Shown here: piece after piece, positions 43,312 to 50,947 of the stretch
Numbering within the stretch: the stretch's first letter is position 1
How the letters are laid out: the number at the start of each line of letters is the position of its first letter
Assembly: GCF_033100115.1 (NCBI RefSeq)
Contig: NZ_CP136910.1
Span: forward strand, 1,240,001-1,304,000
Reading direction: 5' to 3'
DNA: 64,000 nt
Origin: Anaerocolumna sp. AGMB13020
GTDB taxonomy: Bacteria; Bacillota; Clostridia; Lachnospirales; Lachnospiraceae
Made by a program: the position numbers and the translations under genes
The notes under the pieces: model-generated
What the model was told of the DNA's origin: nothing
The model's input: the letters and a program-made list of their open reading frames with translations, nothing else
Database searches by the model: none

Positions 43312-45216
43312 TCATTTTATATTATTTACAGGAAGCTCAAAAGACACCTGCGTTCCCTTACTTTTCTCACTGATGACTTTCAATTCTGTGTTATACATCA
43401 TCTTTAGCCTCTGGTTAATATTCCATATACCTATCCCCCGCTCTTTTGTAGTAACGGTCAGTATTTCTTTTAACTTTATCTCATCCATGCCCACTCCATC
43501 ATCCTTTATCGTAAAAACCACCTTTTCTCCCTGGCACTTTATAGAAATTCTCACCGTTCCACCTACTATCTTTGCCATTACACCATGCCTTACTGCATTT
43601 TCTACCAACGGCTGCAATATCAGGGGAGGTATGGGAATATCCAGATTCTCAAGGTTTTTATCTATGTCATATTCAATCTGTAAACGCTCACCAAAACGTG
43701 TTTTCTCTATATATAAATATGCTTCCAGTAATTCCTGCTCTCTTGCCAGTGTGGATATTCCATCGATGCGTTTAAAATCAAAACTGTGGCGCAGATACTG
43801 TGCAAGCTCCACTACTACTTCCTCTGCCTTTTCCGGTGACGACACACATAAAGACGCAATGGAATTGAGAGCATTGTATAGAAAATGCGGATTTATCTGC
43901 GCTCGTAAAAAAGCAATTTCAGCATCCTCCGTCCGTTTAACGGAACTTTTCAGATTAATAAGCGCAGAAAAATATTGCATGGATAATAACAGAATCATCA
44001 CCAATGCAAATATCATAATGAACACCTGTGAAAATCCGGAGCTTGTCTTTCGTCCCAGTGAAAATAGAATTGCATCCGCCGAATACAGATTGACTGTCAG
44101 TATGGCAATGAAGAGCAGCAAACCTTCTGCATTCCTGATATATAAAAAGATCGCTCTTACCAGTAATGCCAATAAAATCACTGTATTACAGGCCATTACC
44201 AGAAGGTGTATTTTATAATAAACGTATATCGGCAGTACCACCACTGCTGCCAGATATGCTCCATATAAAAAGGAAATGACCTTAGCGAAACGAGGAGGTA
44301 ATAATCCTTTCTTAAATTTATGGAAGATCCATAACATCACAATAAAATTGGCAGATAAGAAGAAATCCTTCATCTTAAATACCAGGGTAAAGGGAATATC
44401 CGGCAGCAAAAGCAACAGGGGGCGTTGATCTGCCAAGCCATTTCCTATTGCAAACAGAAAGCAAAACAGTGCAAAAAGCGGCATTAAAAATTCTCTGACA
44501 CCCCCTGCCCAGGCAACACCAAAGAAAATCAGATCAAGTAAAGCAATGGTTAGGAGAATAGCAAAGATCGCCAGAGCCAGCAGGTTATTTTTTTGAAACT
44601 GATGTAGCATAGCCGACTCACTGCCAAGTTCAAGAGAAACCGGAATACCAGCGTTCATGTATTCATAATTGGCTACCTGTACAATGATTTCAATTCTGTT
44701 GCTATTGCAGCTGAAAAACCCAAGCTGAGGCGTGTTCCCGGATTTGTACTCCTCTGCCTGTCCCGCCGGTTTTCCGTCAATGAGCAGTTCCTGATTATTT
44801 ACATATATTTTGCTGGAAAAGCGGGCATTTCCTTTTTTCAGACCAAGTACTCCATGAAAGGGGATGTTCTCTACCACCAGCCGATATGTAGCATATCCAA
44901 AAACAGATACTTTCTTCTTACCAAAAACCTTTCCATTCCATAAACCTGGCACAGTCATATAACCGTCAGGTTCCGGCCTTGTCTCATTTTGAGCCGAAAA
45001 ATCCTCCGGTGTCAGGAGCTGATTCCAATAGAATTCCCACTCACCATCCAGCGGAAGAATTTTTGTATGCTCCATGTTCCAATCCGCAAGCTCCAGCCTG
45101 CCTTTAACAGCGTGCAAATTTCTGCTTTTTCCTTGCTTTTGCTCAGGCATTGACAATAGCAGCATTGAAGTGAATACAACTATAATCAGAATAACGATTG
45201 AAACTCTTTTTAACAA
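43312..45216 (-). CDS. LytS-like histidine kinase with extracellular jellyroll and 7TM region
   Basis: 634 residues. After an N-terminal membrane segment (VSIVILIIVVFTSMLLL) comes an extracellular galactose-binding-like domain (about 35-205; WEFYWNQLLTPEDF, VPGLWNGK), as in 7TMR-DISM sensors. Seven hydrophobic helices follow at about 210-400. The catalytic part has the HisKA_7TM/LytS-type box INPHFLYNALNSIASL (about 435-455) and a HATPase_c domain (VENAVRHG, DDGVGMDEIKL, GIGIWNINQRLKMMY). It senses an external ligand, perhaps a carbohydrate, by analogy. The start is TTG at 45216, with GGAGG 7 bases upstream. No response regulator is adjacent. Confidence 0.88.
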   Translation of the reverse strand: MLKRVSIVILIIVVFTSMLLLSMPEQKQGKSRNLHAVKGRLELADWNMEHTKILPLDGEWEFYWNQLLTPEDFSAQNETRPEPDGYMTVPGLWNGKVFGKKKVSVFGYATYRLVVENIPFHGVLGLKKGNARFSSKIYVNNQELLIDGKPAGQAEEYKSGNTPQLGFFSCNSNRIEIIVQVANYEYMNAGIPVSLELGSESAMLHQFQKNNLLALAIFAILLTIALLDLIFFGVAWAGGVREFLMPLFALFCFLFAIGNGLADQRPLLLLLPDIPFTLVFKMKDFFLSANFIVMLWIFHKFKKGLLPPRFAKVISFLYGAYLAAVVVLPIYVYYKIHLLVMACNTVILLALLVRAIFLYIRNAEGLLLFIAILTVNLYSADAILFSLGRKTSSGFSQVFIMIFALVMILLLSMQYFSALINLKSSVKRTEDAEIAFLRAQINPHFLYNALNSIASLCVSSPEKAEEVVVELAQYLRHSFDFKRIDGISTLAREQELLEAYLYIEKTRFGERLQIEYDIDKNLENLDIPIPPLILQPLVENAVRHGVMAKIVGGTVRISIKCQGEKVVFTIKDDGVGMDEIKLKEILTVTTKERGIGIWNINQRLKMMYNTELKVISEKSKGTQVSFELPVNNIK

Positions 45217-45387
45217 ATTGCTACCTCCATTGAAATCCTACTGGATTCTTTCAAACAGCCTTATGAGTGAAAGCAGAAACAGCAACCACCTGAGCATATA
45301 GCAGAGAATCCCGGCATTATAAATTAATTATATCAGATTTATTGTTGCAGTTATATTGCAAATACGACATTCTACAACATTTTATTC

Positions 45388-45420
45388 AAAAAAAGCCTTC
45401 TGCTACAGGAAGCAGAAGGC
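45388..45420 (-). terminator. Terminator of the P-type ATPase gene
   Basis: Ten-base arms GCCTTCTGCT/AGCAGAAGGC (45395-45404, 45411-45420) with a run of A on the plus strand giving a T-run on the minus strand, 12 bases past the stop. Confidence 0.9.
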
Positions 45421-45432
45421 CCTTTCTATTCT

Positions 45433-48039
45433 CTATTTGTTAATTCCTGATCTGATTATTTTCCATGCCTGGATAAGAACAGAAGGAACAATAGCAAGTC
45501 CATAGATCATACCCATCTGATAGTTTGACAGTTTCGCAATTTCAAATAGATTCTGCAGAAATGGAACAAACAATACAAGATTAAGGAAGATAATACCCGC
45601 TAAGAAAGCAAACAGGCTGTAGATGTTCTTTTTAAACCCTATCGCAAAGATAGAAAGCTTGCTTCTGCAGTTAAATCCATGGAAAAGTCTTGCCAGACAC
45701 AGGGTAGCAAAGGCCATGGTACTGGCAACTGCTTCTCCACCGCCGGAAAGGCCGATATGAAAAGCAATCAGGGTACATACAGCAATTAATCCGCCCTGTA
45801 CCAAAAGCTTTGTCATAAATTCCCTGGAAAGGATACCAGCTTTGGGGTCTCTGGGTTTCTCATCCAATAGATTCGCTTCCGGTGGCTCCATACCAATTGC
45901 AATGGCCGGCAGGGAGTCTGTTAACAGGTTGATAAACAACAGATGCACTGCATGGAAAGGTACAGGTAATGCAAGAATACTTGTATAGAGTACACTTAGT
46001 ATACCTGCCATATTCCCGGAGAGCAGGAACTGGATCGCATTCTTAATATTTCTGAAGACGTTTCGTCCATTTGCTACTGCTTTAATAATGGTTGCAAAGT
46101 TGTCATCGGATAATATCATAGCTGCTGCATCTTTTGATACTTCGGTTCCTGTAATACCCATGGCAATACCGATATCCGCTTTTTTTAGAGCAGGAGCGTC
46201 GTTGACACCATCCCCTGTCATGGCAACGATATTCCCTTTATTCTGCCAGGCATTAACGATTCTGATTTTATTTTCCGGTGAAACTCTGGCGTATACAGAT
46301 ACGGAAGAAACTTTCTTATTAAGCTCTTCTTCTGAGAGAGCATCCAGCTCAACGCCAGTAAGTGCTATGTCACCTTCTTCATAGATACCAATCTGCTTCG
46401 CTATGGCAACTGCTGTCAGCTTATGATCACCGGTAATCATGACCGGACGTATACCCGCTCTCTTTGCATCGGCAACGGCCAGCTGTGACTCAACCCTCGG
46501 AGGATCCACCATGGAAATCAGTCCAAGGAAAGTAAAGCCATCTTCGCTTTCTAATTTCAGAGCATGCCCTTCTTCAACTTCTTTATAGGCAAAAGCCAGT
46601 ACACGAAGTCCTTCTTCGGAGAACTCACGGTTCTTATTAAGTATCTTCTCTCTGTCTGCTTCGGTTATTTCCCGGATACCATCATTGGTTCTGATACTTA
46701 CTGTCCTGCTAAGGAGTTCATCCAGGGCACCTTTGGTTAATAAAGTGGGTACACTGTGCAGTTCATAGATGGTACTCATGAGCTTTCTCTCAGAATCAAA
46801 AGGAATCTCGTCGATTCTTGGCATCATACCACGGATTTCATCATCCATTAGCTGAATCTTTCTTGCCATTTCAAGTAATGCATATTCCGTGGGATCACCG
46901 ATTGCAACCCCATTATGAATAGAGGCATCATTTGTCAGGATTGCATCATATAGCAGATATCGATGCAGCTGATTCTTAAGGTTAAGTTCATTTACGTCTA
47001 AAGTTTCTTCTCCAATGTAAATATGCTGAACAGTCATCTTATTCTGTGTTAACGTTCCTGTTTTATCAGAACAGATTACAGATACGGAACCAAGGCTTTC
47101 CACTGCCTTTAATTCTTTAATAATCGCATTTTCCTTGGCCATCTTTTGTGTTCCCATAGCCTGAACAATGGTTACAATGGAACTTAAAGCTTCCGGAATC
47201 GCTGCAACAGCCAGAGCTACAGCAAACATAAGAGAATCTAACAAGGGTACATTACGTATCATACTAAGTACAAAAACAATGGCACTGATAATCATAATTA
47301 CAATAGCAAGTTTACTGCTGAAATTATCAAGACTTACCTGAAGAGGTGTTTTCTTTTCCTTGGTGTCATTCATAAGAGCGGCTATTTTACCGATTTCAGT
47401 GTTCATACCTGTATCTGTAACCAGTACCACTGCTCTTCCGTAGGTTATTAAGCTTCCCGAAAATACCAGGTTCACTCTGTCACCAAGGGGAACTTCTTCC
47501 TCTAGTGTAATGTCATTCTTATCTACATTGGTGGATTCTCCGGTCAGTGAGCTTTCATTCACCTGAAGTGAGTAATTATTCAGGATCCTTCCATCTGCAA
47601 CCACCATATCACCGGCTTCCAGCATAAGTATGTCACCTGGAACCACTTCCTTTGATGGAACTTCAATTTTCTTACCGTCTCTTAATACTTTCGCATTCGG
47701 CGAAGAGAGAGATTTCAGACTTTCCAGGGATTTTTGTGCTTTTTCATGCTGTACGGTTCCAAGTATCGCATTCAGTATGATAACCAGCAGAATTACGATA
47801 GTACTTTCTACGTTTCCGGATAGACTGGATATAACCGCAGCAATAATAAGTATTATTACAAGAAGGTCTTTAAACTGTTCAGCGAATACCTGAAATACAC
47901 TCTTCTTTTTTGCTTCAAGAAGAGTATTATCCCCCACTCTGTCCCGTATTTCTACAACCTGTTTCGAGGTAAGACCATCACTGGTTACCTTCATTTCCTT
48001 CAGGGCTTCTTCGCCTGATAACTTGTACCATTGTTTCAT
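45433..48039 (-). CDS. P-type cation ATPase, likely Mn2+ (or Ca2+) exporter
   Basis: 868 residues. Motifs: actuator TGES in SSLTGESTNVDK, phosphorylation loop CSDKTGTLTQNKMT (about residue 320), nucleotide-binding KGALDELL, hinge TGDGVNDAPALKKADIGIAMG, and about ten membrane segments. PEALSSIV in the fourth membrane helix matches the Ca2+/PMCA-type (P2A) site. Family members export Ca2+; those under yybP-ykoY control (as YoaB in Lactococcus) export Mn2+. I start at 48039 (MKQWYKLSGEEALKEM), with ACACAAGGAG upstream; the longer in-frame start at 48150 overlaps the riboswitch. Monocistronic, own terminator. Confidence 0.92.
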   Translation of the reverse strand: MKQWYKLSGEEALKEMKVTSDGLTSKQVVEIRDRVGDNTLLEAKKKSVFQVFAEQFKDLLVIILIIAAVISSLSGNVESTIVILLVIILNAILGTVQHEKAQKSLESLKSLSSPNAKVLRDGKKIEVPSKEVVPGDILMLEAGDMVVADGRILNNYSLQVNESSLTGESTNVDKNDITLEEEVPLGDRVNLVFSGSLITYGRAVVLVTDTGMNTEIGKIAALMNDTKEKKTPLQVSLDNFSSKLAIVIMIISAIVFVLSMIRNVPLLDSLMFAVALAVAAIPEALSSIVTIVQAMGTQKMAKENAIIKELKAVESLGSVSVICSDKTGTLTQNKMTVQHIYIGEETLDVNELNLKNQLHRYLLYDAILTNDASIHNGVAIGDPTEYALLEMARKIQLMDDEIRGMMPRIDEIPFDSERKLMSTIYELHSVPTLLTKGALDELLSRTVSIRTNDGIREITEADREKILNKNREFSEEGLRVLAFAYKEVEEGHALKLESEDGFTFLGLISMVDPPRVESQLAVADAKRAGIRPVMITGDHKLTAVAIAKQIGIYEEGDIALTGVELDALSEEELNKKVSSVSVYARVSPENKIRIVNAWQNKGNIVAMTGDGVNDAPALKKADIGIAMGITGTEVSKDAAAMILSDDNFATIIKAVANGRNVFRNIKNAIQFLLSGNMAGILSVLYTSILALPVPFHAVHLLFINLLTDSLPAIAIGMEPPEANLLDEKPRDPKAGILSREFMTKLLVQGGLIAVCTLIAFHIGLSGGGEAVASTMAFATLCLARLFHGFNCRSKLSIFAIGFKKNIYSLFAFLAGIIFLNLVLFVPFLQNLFEIAKLSNYQMGMIYGLAIVPSVLIQAWKIIRSGINK

Positions 48040-48064
48040 TCTTTCACTCCTTGTGTATTTAGTT

Positions 48065-48126
48065 AAAAAAAAGACTTCTAATGGAGGCAAGAGGAATTCC
48101 TTCTTGTCATTTCCATTAAAAGTCTT
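48065..48126 (-). terminator. Intrinsic terminator of the riboswitch
   Basis: Arms 48071-48085 (AAGACTTCTAATGGA) and 48112-48126, followed on the minus strand by a T-run just before the ATPase ribosome site. One arm is the same sequence that closes the aptamer, so the two folds exclude each other. Confidence 0.85.
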
Positions 48127-48205
48127 GTAACCGAAACTTGGCATGCACACCCAGGTTTGTTAATCCGCGACTGTTGGATTGTGCATTAAAACTACTCCCT
48201 TTTAT
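48117..48205 (-). promoter_or_regulatory. yybP-ykoY (Mn2+) riboswitch aptamer
   Basis: The minus strand has the paired ends AAAAGGGAGTAG (start) and ACAAGACTTTT (end) that make the yybP-ykoY P1 and the conserved L1/L3 loops, with an internal ACCTGGGTGTGCATGCC region between. The aptamer sits between a perfect promoter and a terminator before the P-type ATPase, the arrangement known for Mn2+-induced exporters. Binding Mn2+ would favour the aptamer, pull AGACTTTT away from the terminator and turn the gene on. Confidence 0.82.
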
Positions 48206-48238
48206 CAGAAAAGAACATATACTTTTTCAATGAATAAC

Positions 48239-48267
48239 ATTATATTTTATAAATATTTATGTGTCAA
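48239..48267 (-). promoter_or_regulatory. Sigma-A-type promoter of the riboswitch transcript
   Basis: TTGACA (48262-48267) and TATAAT (48239-48244), 17-base spacer, on the minus strand about 35 bases before the aptamer. Confidence 0.88.
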
Positions 48268-48481
48268 CTATGAATAGTTAATTTCATGGAATGGTATTGA
48301 TTTTCTGTTTTTGAGGAGATCATTTTAGATAAATGTCACAATAGAATATCCCTGTATATTCCTAGTATGTACCAAATGTCATCTGATTATGCTGTCCTTT
48401 GGTCGAAAGAATTTTGTGTTATTTGATTTATTTCTTCGCAACAATCAGGTAACGATGAATAGTGCCCTTTCGATTATATCA

Positions 48482-49129
48482 TTAAATCGGCATTTCAGGG
48501 AAATAGTATCCTGCAAGGAAATCCTCTATCTTTTCTTTATGAGAGATTCCGGTGACAATCATAATACGTTCTGCCGGATAATTTTCAATAAGCCTTTTTA
48601 TATTATGCTGTATCCTTCTTTCTCTTTCAGCATTGAAATTTACAAGTTCCTGAAAATCGTGGAGTTTTAGATATTCCTCCAATTGTTCTTCGAGGAATTG
48701 GATTTTGGAATAGTAACTTGAATACTCGAGCTGGCAGGACTTTAATGTGCAAGTCTCAAAAAAGGGCTTCATTCGTGCCTTTCTTTGAAGAATCAATTCT
48801 TTTACATGGATATCTTTCTGCATAAGTGAGAATATGTCCGGCAGACCCGCAGCACTTTCACCTATGCGTAAATTTTCCATAGCTTTTCCTCTCCAGTCGA
48901 ATCCATATACAGGAATACGATTTTCATATTCCTCTTTTAACAATACCATCTCCGGCGGATAGAATGTGCGGAGATAGGAATTCGCTTCTGCCATATCCTG
49001 CGCACGTATTTCCACACAGAGAAGATCCGGTTTATACCGTTTTACTTCTTCCAGGATATGATAAAACCCATAATTTTGGTTAATCTCGTGTGTCCCGTGA
49101 ATAGTTCCAAGTATATATACATTTTTCAT
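48482..49129 (-). CDS. TraB/PrgY-like protein
   Basis: 215 residues from the ATG at 49129 (MKNVYILGTIHGTHE). GTIHG near the start, PDLLCVEIRAQDM, and a late RIMIVTGISHKEKI fit the TraB/PrgY/TIKI superfamily, which has a conserved Gly-Thr-x-His start and a final His near the C-terminus. Some members are peptidases of unknown substrate. GGAGA lies 8 bases upstream of this ATG, while the longer start at 49144 has none. No signal peptide. A 7-base palindrome (49147-49162) lies upstream and may be an operator. Confidence 0.65.
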   Translation of the reverse strand: MKNVYILGTIHGTHEINQNYGFYHILEEVKRYKPDLLCVEIRAQDMAEANSYLRTFYPPEMVLLKEEYENRIPVYGFDWRGKAMENLRIGESAAGLPDIFSLMQKDIHVKELILQRKARMKPFFETCTLKSCQLEYSSYYSKIQFLEEQLEEYLKLHDFQELVNFNAERERRIQHNIKRLIENYPAERIMIVTGISHKEKIEDFLAGYYFPEMPI

Positions 49130-49146
49130 TTTGTATGTCTCCATAT

Positions 49147-49162
49147 GTTAGTTTTAACTAAC
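49147..49162. promoter_or_regulatory. Palindromic operator-like site
   Basis: GTTAGTT and AACTAAC, perfect 7-base arms with two bases between, in the short gap upstream of the TraB-like gene. TetR- and MarR-type repressors use sites of this shape; no such regulator is adjacent. Confidence 0.45.
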
Positions 49163-49179
49163 TTTATGGTAGCCGTAAA

Positions 49180-49818
49180 TCAGTTCTTTGTCAACCGTTT
49201 CATCGCTTTAACTACTTCCTCCACATTCTCCAAAGTTATCTCGCTATGGGAATATTTCTCATAAGCTTTTATATTGACATGTTCAAAATCTATTTCCTGC
49301 AATCTTTCGATAATTTCCTGCTCGAAACGATATTTTAAGATTCGGTTTCCCGCATAGATAGCATAGGGAGGTATATTCTTTGCTACAACGCTTCCGGCTC
49401 CTATTACACAGCCTCTTCCAAGGGTCACCCCTGACAGTATAATTGCTCCATAACCAATCCATACATCGTCTTCAACGGTTATTGGTCCTTTACAGACTGC
49501 ATCATATTCCGAGTGATATTCCAGTTCGGGAAAGGGGTAATTAGACGCTCGTTTATAATTATGCTCGCCACCAAGTACAAAATTTACATTACTGGCTATG
49601 GAACAGTAAATTCCGATAGTGAGCTGTTCTTTCCTGGAACCATACCAATGAGCATTAATATGTCCATAGGTTCCCTTGCCAACCCTGATCAGATTCATTG
49701 GACTGTTATAGCTTATGGTTGTTAAATTATGTCTGTTAGTTTTCCTCCAACGGGCATTTTTTCTTTCCTGCAGATATTTTGAGGCAAAGGGTGAAATGAG
49801 TGCTTTCAACAGTAACAT
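49180..49818 (-). CDS. Hexapeptide-repeat acetyltransferase (CatB/XAT-like)
   Basis: 212 residues. A left-handed beta-helix made of hexapeptide repeats spans about 65-165 (ITIGIYCSIASNVNFVLGGEHN, then WIGYGAIILSGVTLGRGCVIGAGSVV). GEHN supplies the catalytic His of the XAT family. Such enzymes transfer acetyl groups to antibiotics, sugars or other small acceptors; here the acceptor is unknown. GGAGGAG lies upstream of the ATG. It ends 50 bases before the TraB-like gene on the same strand and is divergent from the C-N hydrolase gene, whose start lies 177 bases away. Confidence 0.85.
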   Translation of the reverse strand: MLLLKALISPFASKYLQERKNARWRKTNRHNLTTISYNSPMNLIRVGKGTYGHINAHWYGSRKEQLTIGIYCSIASNVNFVLGGEHNYKRASNYPFPELEYHSEYDAVCKGPITVEDDVWIGYGAIILSGVTLGRGCVIGAGSVVAKNIPPYAIYAGNRILKYRFEQEIIERLQEIDFEHVNIKAYEKYSHSEITLENVEEVVKAMKRLTKN

Positions 49819-49995
49819 ATGCTCCTCCGGTTTTATTCAACTATACTTCTATTACTACAAATATATGCTTCTCTGGGCCACTCCTTGCATTTTTTGTGCT
49901 TTCTCTTCAATTTTACTAAAACAGTAAAGATAAACCGCATCACACACCCTTACGGCTCATATATTATAGGAATACCGTTTTCAAGGAATATATCT

Positions 49996-50946
49996 ATGTG
50001 CACAGCAATGACTTTACATACCCAGTCCCATGAAATTTTCTTTGGACGTACCATGGACTTTTCCCATGACATTATACCGCAGCTTTACATCGTTCCCAGC
50101 TCTTATGTATGGCACAATACGCTAAATAATAATCCCATCAAAAACCCCTATAGCTTTATCGGGCTTGGTCAGGAGCTTGATGGGATTCTTGGCTTCTTTG
50201 ATGGTGTCAATGAGAAAGGCTTCGCAGCAGCAGTCCTATACTTTGCAGGTTATGCCCATTATGCCTCACAGGTCTCACCCAAAACTGCGCTTCCAATTGC
50301 ATCCATTGATTTTCTACAGTATATTCTGGGCAGATGTTCCTCCGTAAAAGAGCTGCCCTATCTGTTAAAGGATATAAACTTAGTAGGAATACCAGATCCG
50401 GTCACTGGATCAATTGCTCCTTTACACTGGATTGCAGCTGACAAAAACGGTGACTGCGCCGTAGTCGAACCCACCATTAATGGACTGACTATCCGAAATA
50501 ACCCTATCGGTGTCATGGCAAACAGCCCCGACTTTTCCTGGCATTTGACAAATCTGAGGAACTATATGGGTGCTTCCCCTGTGCAAACAGAAGAGGTCTG
50601 CTGGGATTCTCTCCGTTTAACACCTTTTGGGCAGGCGGGAGGAACGGTACCGCTGCCAGGAGGCTTTACTTCACCGGAACGCTTTGTCCGGACTGCTTAT
50701 CTGAAAGCACATTTACCCGAACCTAAGAACAGCAGTGAAGCACTTGCGGCCTGTTTTCATATTATGGAAAGTGTCTCGATTCCCAAAGGAGCCGTTCTAA
50801 CCAGTAGAAACACCTACGATTATACAAAATATACAGCATTTATAAACACGAATACCTGCGAATACTTCTTTAAAACCTATGACGACATAAATCTGAAAAC
50901 AGCAAGCCTTACCCAAGGATTGAATCTGTACAAAACCAGATTATAA
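49996..50946 (+). CDS. Choloylglycine hydrolase / penicillin V acylase family protein
   Basis: 316 residues. An Ntn-hydrolase: Met1 is removed to expose Cys2 (MCTAMTLHT), followed by the conserved Arg and Asp of GRTMDF (about 17-22), Asn in LGQELDGI-like and NPIGVMANSPDF contexts, and a late Arg (PERFVRTAYL). Cys2 is the nucleophile. The ATG at 49996 is chosen because Cys2 must be second; AAGGAAT precedes it and the longer in-frame ORF has no sense here. Substrates in the family include bile salts, penicillin V and acyl-homoserine lactones; not decidable from sequence alone. It ends one base before the convergent peptidase gene. Confidence 0.9.
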   Translation: MCTAMTLHTQSHEIFFGRTMDFSHDIIPQLYIVPSSYVWHNTLNNNPIKNPYSFIGLGQELDGILGFFDGVNEKGFAAAVLYFAGYAHYASQVSPKTALPIASIDFLQYILGRCSSVKELPYLLKDINLVGIPDPVTGSIAPLHWIAADKNGDCAVVEPTINGLTIRNNPIGVMANSPDFSWHLTNLRNYMGASPVQTEEVCWDSLRLTPFGQAGGTVPLPGGFTSPERFVRTAYLKAHLPEPKNSSEALAACFHIMESVSIPKGAVLTSRNTYDYTKYTAFINTNTCEYFFKTYDDINLKTASLTQGLNLYKTRL

Positions 50947-50947
50947 C

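Noticed and set aside
43280..44218. Long plus-strand open frame of 312 codons
   Set aside because: It lies wholly antisense to the histidine-kinase catalytic region, has no ribosome site and no recognisable domain.
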